DNA of 64,000 bases. It comes from Polytrichum commune. Its lineage: Eukaryota > Streptophyta > Polytrichopsida > Polytrichales > Polytrichaceae. Location: positions 18,540,001 to 18,604,000 of the forward strand of contig OX485804.1 in assembly GCA_950295325.1 (NCBI GenBank), given 5' to 3'. Below, piece by piece: positions 57,181-64,000 of this stretch. The first letter of the stretch is position 1, and every line of letters begins with the position of its first letter. The position numbers were made by a program, and so were the translations under genes. Below the pieces are notes generated by a model that saw only the letters and a program-made list of their open reading frames with translations, searched no databases and was not told where the DNA came from.

Positions 57181-60100
57181 AAGTCATGTTGGGATTTGGC
57201 ATATGGTTGAGGGGCATTGTGGGTGACATGTGAGTACGTGAACAACCAATATGTGTAGAACGCGGGTTGGTCCAAGAAGAGCCCTCGCTTATCAAAATGA
57301 TTCAATCCATAGTTGTTGTCGGAGCCATTAGCTCAATTGAGTGTCATTAAGTTGAAGGTTCTTAGGGATGCCCTATGTGATTCTTGTTATGATGTGGAGA
57401 TGAATTGCAAAATTTGTTTCGTATGAGGAAATGCATGAGTACAAACCTCCAACTGCTCGTCGAATTGTTTTGGGTAGGATATTAGGTAGAGTTGTGGCAT
57501 TGCTTTTGGCAAATTACATAATTTGGAGCATTGGGGTTTGAGTTAGGGTTTGGACTTTGTGTATTCAACACAAAAAGTTGGATATTGTGCATGGAGTGGT
57601 TTTAACCACTTGAACTTGAACAATGACAATAATTGCTTCATATCCAAACATGTAAACCCTAAATTAACTCTATGACTGGTGTTGGTTGGTTGTGTTCTCA
57701 TGCTATGAAATTGTGTATGCAATTGTGTTTTAAACACAGATTTGGAAGCATTTGCATGTGTTTTTAAGCACAAGCATTTTATCATCATTTTCGTGTGTTT
57801 ATGTTTTGAATAATTAAAGTGCATACTAAGAAGTTAAATTGTGTGCATGTTGTGTTGATGTGTTGATGTGTGAATTATGGTCTTGTATGTGTAAGTGTTG
57901 GATTTTTCTTGGCATTAGCAACAATTGCAAATTATAACTATTAGATGCCCATATAAAAGAAGAATAAATACCAATTTAACCTATCCATAGGGTCCTAAAA
58001 AATAGTGAATGCTGATAAGTTTCATAATAATAGGGTCCACAATCTTTACCTTCTCCAATATAATTACCTCCAAAAAACACCACGTGTTTGCATGTGTTCA
58101 CATTGAATACAAGGGAGTGACCCCCTCGAGGTTCGAATCAAACCTGCCTTGGTCTTGCATGTGTCTTCTCAATTACAGTGGAGCTTTCCTTGATCACCAT
58201 CATTTTTTAATTAAAAAAGATTTCACATTGTTGGGGCCATTCACGGTTAGGGTACTACTTTTGGCCGTCTAACGGAAAACGGACTTTTTTGGATAAATTC
58301 ACATGCTTGGTATGCTTAGATTTGTACTCCATATCGAGTACACTGAAAAAGTTAATTTAGAAGGAATAGGGTCATCTAAGATATCCTTTTGATTCCTTAA
58401 AGGACATTCAAGAGTGCTGTCTTAATTGTTCACCTTAGGATCAACGAATGAAAAGGACAACAAGAATCAATCGAAACGATCCCAATTTTTTTCCTCACAC
58501 TCATCGTTCAAGTGTGTACCAATAGAACCAAATATGTATTGAATAGCAATTGCCCAACTTTACATGTGGCACCAAACATGTCCAAATATACATATACTCA
58601 CAGCCACATGTAAAAGGAACGTCTAGTATTAGAATTGGACAAAAAAAATTATATGAATAGACACATGACACTTTTACCAAGGTACCAAGATACATAACAG
58701 GAAATAATTGACCACCAATGCACACCTAAATAGCAAAAAAATGCCATTGATGTGGCCTAGGGTTTAGGGTGATTATTAAATAATAATAGAAATCTTTCTT
58801 GATAAAGCTTATGAACTATCTACTTATTTATGTAAAATTTATTGATCAAATAATAGTAAATCATGATAAAAACCAAGATCAATGCGACATAGTCCTTAAG
58901 TCCTTTGTCCCGAAAGTAGTACCCCTGTTGCAAAAAATGAGAGTCGCCCCATCACCAAAGTTGTCATTTGTAGGTAGGGGTGGAGCAACAGGCAGGATGG
59001 GGGATATTCTAAAGCCTATAATTAATTGATTATTTACATTTGAGTGGGGCTTTCACTCTCGAATAGGCGACTAGGAGCCAAGTTTCATAAGAAGATGCAA
59101 TTTGTGAAGCATGTTCTCAAGTTTCTAGTCCTAATAAAACCTATTCTCACCCTTCAAAGTGGTTTAGATTAAGGTTATGTGTATATCTTACATTTATATT
59201 ATAAAATAAAACTTCATTTAGTTCGTTAGTTCATTTAGTCAACTTCATGAAGTGTAAAATCAAAATGAACTAAATTCAAATGAACTAAATGAAGTGTGAA
59301 ATTTACTTCATTTAGTTCAACTGTCACACTAAATTCAAGTTCAGTATAGAGTTGGGCATGGTACATCAGGTTCATTTTTTATTTTTTTTCCTTAGCATAA
59401 AGAATTTATAAAGCATGCACTTCTCACAATCATGCTTGTCACATAAGTCCTTTTTAAAAGTTTTCCCTGCAACTCAAAAACTTCACTCCAAAAGGACAAT
59501 GAAACAACAAAGAACCCCAAGGCAACAACCTGTGCGCCGTTATAAAAACAGTCTTGCATAACTTTCAGAACCAACAATGAATTGGACCCTCTCCACAAAT
59601 CAAAAAGTTCCTGGTTAAATCTCATGATTGTCTTGAGGGTCTTATAGTCATACCAGGTGCTTTGCAGTTTCAAAACCACACAGCTCCAAGTTTTATGCAG
59701 CTGGCCCATGTAAATCTAGCAGCTCAGCTTTTCAGACACTAAGGTTCCCGTTGATTCTTTGTTGTTGGAATTGACAATAAAATGGAACCTGCAAGTGTTT
59801 TACAGAAGCGTTTTTTTTATCATCATCAAAAGGCTCAAGTTTCTTATGATTCCAAATGAAAATCTAGACTGACATTTAAAGTGTTGGATGAATATTTTCA
59901 GCACTGTTAGTTCAAAGTTTCAGTTATTAAGGTCATTCAAAGATGTCAGACTTCTACATTTTGATGAAAAAATCTGTCTAGGGCAAAATTCAAAATGTGC
60001 AGACAAAACTTAACTAATCAGTTTTCTCTAGTATCTGCAAAGGATAATACCCAACAAATAGTCGTTTCTCTTGCACCAGACCAGTTATCAAAGAGATTTC

Positions 60101-62144
60101 TGTGCCACATATGCCAACATCTGTATATTATTTCTAAGCTGTTTGTGTTTTCCTGCCAAAGTGCTTCCGTAATTAGTAATTAGTGTAACACGGATAGGGT
60201 TTTCCTGCCAAGTTACGACCTAACTCAGGAGCACCGTGCAAAATTCATGTGAGGCCACCAGGTCTGCTGATCATTGAAGTTAACGCCAGCAGCACAGTAG
60301 TGCAAGATAGTTCAATGGCCAGATTTTCAAAAGAATAGTCCCACGACTTCCTGGGATTGCCACTTCCATAGCTAATTAAAATAATGATAACTCATCTCAA
60401 AATAGCAGGTGATCCACTCAGCCCAAACTGGTGAAAAATCAATGTTTTGGGCAGTTTACCACACTCAACCTGAATATACAATGAGAATAACACTCTCCGC
60501 ACTCTTGGGCTGTGGGAAAATCCAGCTCTTGGGCTCTAGGAACATGATGGGCACATTGACCGAGAGTGAATGCAGTCATGGCTAGAAAAGTTGCGAGTTC
60601 TGGAGACTTGAAGATAAGTCCATGTTCATGAATGTAGCTACAATTTTGCTGAGGCAAGTTAACTTACTTTCAATGAATCTGTTGTGGAAGGCTTATGATG
60701 CATATGCTACTGTATATATGTCTGGTACATATGTCAACATTCTTCTATGACAATCCCTTGAATACCGTAGAGTACTGTTTGCTTCAAACACAAACTATTT
60801 ATTTTTAGATTTAAGTTTGACACTTGTCGTTTACACATTGATTAAGACCAATGTTCAATCTGATGTGGAAATTAGCTTTCGGCACTCAAAAGTGTTGAAC
60901 CGGGCATCACTGTAAGGTATTGTAAAGGTCCTTACCACCACTTAGACTCAGTAGTTTGGACTACCGTGACCAATGAAAGGGCAAGTAGACAGACTTGCTC
61001 AACAAAGTGTACAAACTCCTGTCCAGCAATCGCGTGTGTGGTCTGCATCTTTAGAACCTGCTTTAGAGCTGCTACAACAATTGAAAGCATAAGTCACGTA
61101 TTGGAGCTGCTTGAGTTTGTGTTACAAGGATTATATTAGGATATTTGATTTTCAAAACTGCAGCTCCAGAAATTTAAAAATATTAGAAAGTTTATATATT
61201 CTCTTAGCAGTGATGTTCAGTAATAAAAACCTAGGGCTTCTGGATCCAGACACCTTAGTGTACACCTTTCTTGATGCAGACACAAATTTTAACTTACTTG
61301 CTATCAATGAAGTCTTCTCAACACCCTCTTTCCAAGCATGGTGCTCCTCTTTATGGAATCACAAACCACCACATAACAAATCTAGCTTTGATCAAAGCAG
61401 CCATTCCAAAGGGGAGAGGATCACCTTACCAACCCTTCATTTTCTCATACATGATATGGCTACAGGAAGGTCAAGTCTGAAACAGACAAGACATCACACT
61501 CCTCTGAGCTTAATAGTAATCAATTTGCAGATTGATGATAATTATTTTGGGTCTTGCTCAACACTCATTGAATCAGCTAGTAATCAGAGCACACAGGGGC
61601 CTCACGTACTTCATTGCCTCAATCCACAGTCTAGGATTGTGCTTGATACACTACTCTCACCAGTGTTGTCATCTACCCTGGGCGTAGATACTAAACAGAG
61701 GTGCTACACTTCAGGACCCTTGTGAATCTCGGACAATAACATTATCACCAAACTCCAGTTTGTTGAAGGCCGAAATTAGCCCCTTGCATTATCCATGAAG
61801 ATTTAGGTGGTGGGGTATTAGTTAGCTAGAGAGAGCATTCCTACTGTCCCATGAAGGATTTTTTTGGGTTCAGACAGGCTTAAATCCACTTTGATGAGGG
61901 AAGTGAAAAAGTCGGCGAATTTGTGAGAAGGAAAACAATTGCCCCTGACAATCAGGAGGTTTGATTTGTATTAAAAATCAGCAATGGTACACACAGAGGA
62001 GGGGAAATCCTCTCAGGAATTGTACAACAATCAATTGAGACTTGGACACTCGACAGACAGCTTATTGACACATGATTAATATTCTGCCAGGCTCCACTGA
62101 AAGCTTAAAATTATAAGCCGCAAGATCTATCATCCCTTGATGAT
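57181..62144. other. Gene-free stretch, 3' side of the AWPM-19-like gene
   Basis: 57.2-59.3 kb is AT-rich without a recognised feature; GAGGTTCGAATC at 58129-58140 is a lone B-box-like string. 59290-59390 has short inverted GAACTAAAT/ATTTAGTTC motifs. From 59.4 to 62.1 kb composition becomes more even. The frames of 105 (- strand, 59709-59392) and 204 residues (+ strand, 61111-61725) match nothing I know; the first could be untranslated sequence of the downstream gene. Confidence 0.35.
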
Positions 62145-63806
62145 CTAGACAGTATATGTAGGTCCATATCTCTCGCCAAAGACGCCAGCGTGCAATGATA
62201 AGGTGTACAAGATCTCAAAGAAGGCCAACACGATTATGATGCCTTCCAAAGCTTTCTGCAAGGCACAAATTGAACCACCACAGGATCATTCATATGTCAG
62301 CATACAGTTTTTAGAATAATTCTGTCAGTCTAGCAACCCATTAAAGTTAGACTTCCTCTTTTTGTTGCAGAGAATGTCCTGCACGTGCATGCAGGACTAG
62401 CTAAGTTTCAGTCTACAACAACATGATGACTCAGTATATGGTAAGATTGAAGAATAAACTAAATAATTACCAGTCTCCTTGGACGGTAGCCTCCAAATTT
62501 GATTTCCTTGATTGCCAATCTGCAGCATGCATCATAAATGATCATCCCCCTGTTAGCATCCTGCTTCTAGTGTTCCGAGCTGCCAATACGACTCCAGACT
62601 CAATGTTTCACATGCCAGGGCCCTGAAGCGCATTACCTCTATCCAGTATCTAGGATCGAGGTAGATGCTACCACTGGTGTTGATATTGCACATCTACCAT
62701 TATCTTAGATATTTGAGAAAGAGGTGCATGATTTATAACAGGGTTTTTTTATGCTCGATGAGCACACACAAGGGCCTAGGAAGTGCATGATCACCTCTGT
62801 CCAGTATCTGGGAGGGAGGAAGATGATACCACGGGTGGTGATAGTGCACATGTACCATTCTTTTTTATAGATACCAAGACAGAGGTGTAGATAAACTTTA
62901 GGGCCCCTGTGTACATACATGTACAGTGGCATAGCTGTGTTGCAAAACTTGCAGAATTTGGAAGAGATGCCATCATTGTGAATGTAGTTGACTGAAAACT
63001 AAATTAACTTCCAACTTAGAAGCTAGAACTTACCCCATGGCTAGAAGTGTGAGCAACACAGCGACCAAGGCAGTGGCAGCGGCTGCTGCAAGGCTGTCAG
63101 TGCGCCACACTCGCAGGTGATGGGTTCCAACGAACTTGGCCGCAATGCCCACACAGGTGGCAATGAGAGCGAAAGTGAGGAAGTACATGGTGACATCATT
63201 CCCTGTAGAAACAGATGCACACATCACATGAGAAAATAAAATTTAACAAATGAATGGCACTAAAAGCTGGATTAGTTTAGTGTAACTGTTACTGCATCCT
63301 GCACACACCGCCTTATCACAACTCAGAAATACAACTTGAGGATGCTGATGCTACTGTTATATGTTCATGGACGTTTTTATTTTGTTTGTTTGTTTTTTAT
63401 TGCTCTGAGAAACTCTAGCTAAGAAATATGCAACATTCATATAAACATGATGCTGATGTTACTGAAAATCATCAACATGCTTTGTTTGTTTGTTTGTTTG
63501 TTATATACATCTTCCAAATTTATCATCCTGCACAGCTATGTGATACCATCTACCTTCTTGCTACATACTGGACAGAGGTGATGGAGCTCCAGGCTCTCTG
63601 CACACAGAAAAGCCTAGCTAGAGAACGATAAGAAATGCAGGCTTGAGTGATGGCAGGTTCCGCTTACCCACGGAACCCTCGCCTCGGCCGCGTAGGGCGT
63701 CTAAGTTCCGGTTTAAAGCCCAGCCTGCGAGCGCCGCACCCACAAGGCACAAGATGAAATTGATAGTCAGCAGTGGAGATGTCAACCCCCTTCCCACGCT
63801 CACCAT
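62145..63806 (-). CDS. AWPM-19/PM19-like plasma membrane protein
   Basis: Small four-helix membrane proteins of this family accumulate in plasma membrane during seed or desiccation-related and ABA responses; an ABA-influx role has been reported for a rice member. Exons on the - strand: 63806-63668, 63202-63034, 62519-62471, 62255-62145. They join in frame to 155 residues. Family marks: MVSVGRGLTSPLL start, ALAGWALNRNLD, MYFLTFALIATCVGIAAKF, HHLRVWRTDSLAAAAATAL, a 16-residue exon with LAIKEIKFGGYRPRRL, and KALEGIIIVLAFFEILYTLS then LHAG. Hydrophobic segments are near residues 8-31, 51-71, 84-104 and 120-142. The third exon is only 49 bases but phases require it; skipping it gives a stop. Length is close to the usual 150-180. 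Confidence 0.93.
62620..62865. repeat. Duplicated intron motif of the AWPM-19-like gene
   Basis: TACCTCTATCCAGTATCTAG at 62633 and CACCTCTGTCCAGTATCTGG at 62792 head two about 70-base similar blocks (GATGxTACCACxGGTG, GCACATxTACC). An inverted relative (ACATACTGGACAGAGGTGAT) is at 63563-63582 in the first intron. The blocks may be remains of a small element. Confidence 0.6.
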
Positions 63807-64000
63807 GGCGACAAGCTTTTAATTCTTCACACAGGCAAGTACGTACGTGTTGGAGCTCGCAGGCAAGGAGCAGGGGAAGTGGAGGACGTGAATACTCCCG
63901 AGGGAGGCCGGCTGGGTGTGGCTGCAAACAGAGAGAAGAGAGCGAGACAACGATATGATATGACGATCAGTCGAGGACGGAAGTTTGGCAACTACCTTAT
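63807..64000 (-). promoter_or_regulatory. Upstream region of the AWPM-19-like gene (partial)
   Basis: Upstream of the start codon, cut by the window end. It has GA-rich sequence (GAGAGAAGAGAG on the + strand around 63931). I see no certain TATA box. CGTACGTACTTG at about 63838-63849 lies near an ACGT core, as ABA-responsive elements have, but this alone is weak. Confidence 0.35.

Noticed and set aside
58129-58140. B-box-like GAGGTTCGAATC
   Set aside because: No A box at the right distance and no second copy found.
59392-59709. 105-residue - strand frame as a distal exon of the AWPM-19-like gene
   Set aside because: The final AWPM-19 exon with its own stop was found at 62255-62145; the frame is more likely untranslated or chance.
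61111-61725. 204-residue + strand frame
   Set aside because: No recognisable domain, no neighbouring exon, composition like its surroundings; chance frame is likely although its length is notable.
1-64000. CRISPR array, prokaryotic operon or rRNA genes
   Set aside because: Spliced genes and plant transposons show a nuclear plant context; repeats seen are tandem without unique spacers of constant length.

Overview
The window looks like nuclear DNA of a land plant: introns with GT/AG borders, plant gene families, and most of the sequence made of decayed transposable elements. Three genes read cleanly once their exons are joined: an augmin subunit 5 gene (AUG5 type, + strand, 18333-23215, 10 coding exons, 813 residues), a 2-oxoglutarate/Fe(II) dioxygenase-like gene (+ strand, 45460-49277, 5 proposed exons, about 614 residues), and an AWPM-19/PM19-like membrane protein gene (- strand, 62145-63806, 4 exons, 155 residues). 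Short introns (about 130-1100 bases) argue against a conifer. A bryophyte, lycophyte or fern is possible, but I cannot fix the lineage from this sequence.

Region by region. 1-6235 is one degenerate Ty3/gypsy chromovirus on the - strand: right LTR 5260-6235, initiator-Met-type primer binding site, protease, RT stub, RNase H, integrase and chromodomain remnants, and the end of its other LTR at 1-186. Two further LTRs of the same superfamily lie at 6286-7216 (head to head with the first) and 15786-16642. 8700-17100 holds decayed coding, degenerate tandem repeats (about 145, 70 and 95 base periods), a broken Ty1/copia gag and an integrase fragment.

AUG5 follows at 18-23 kb. 23.2-43 kb is AT-rich and gene-free, built from repeat families with several copies in the window, TA-flanked MITE-like elements, a large foldback, a 1.65 kb PIF/Harbinger-like element with intact TTA target duplication, a 50-base minisatellite and microsatellites. 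43.2-45.4 kb is a GC-rich, simple-repeat-rich lead-in to the dioxygenase gene. 50-57 kb carries another MITE, a second PIF/Harbinger-like element (53936-55352) and an unidentified decayed coding stretch. The AWPM-19-like gene closes the window.

The three genes have unrelated jobs (microtubule nucleation, a putative oxidation reaction, a stress/ABA-type membrane protein), and nothing suggests they work together. I found no rRNA, confident tRNA, CRISPR or prokaryotic-type system. The most unusual observations are a four-fold tandem copy of the RT-RNase H junction in the chromovirus, a missing iron-ligand histidine in the dioxygenase-like protein, and a pair of related gene-free DNA transposons carrying exon-like fragments.
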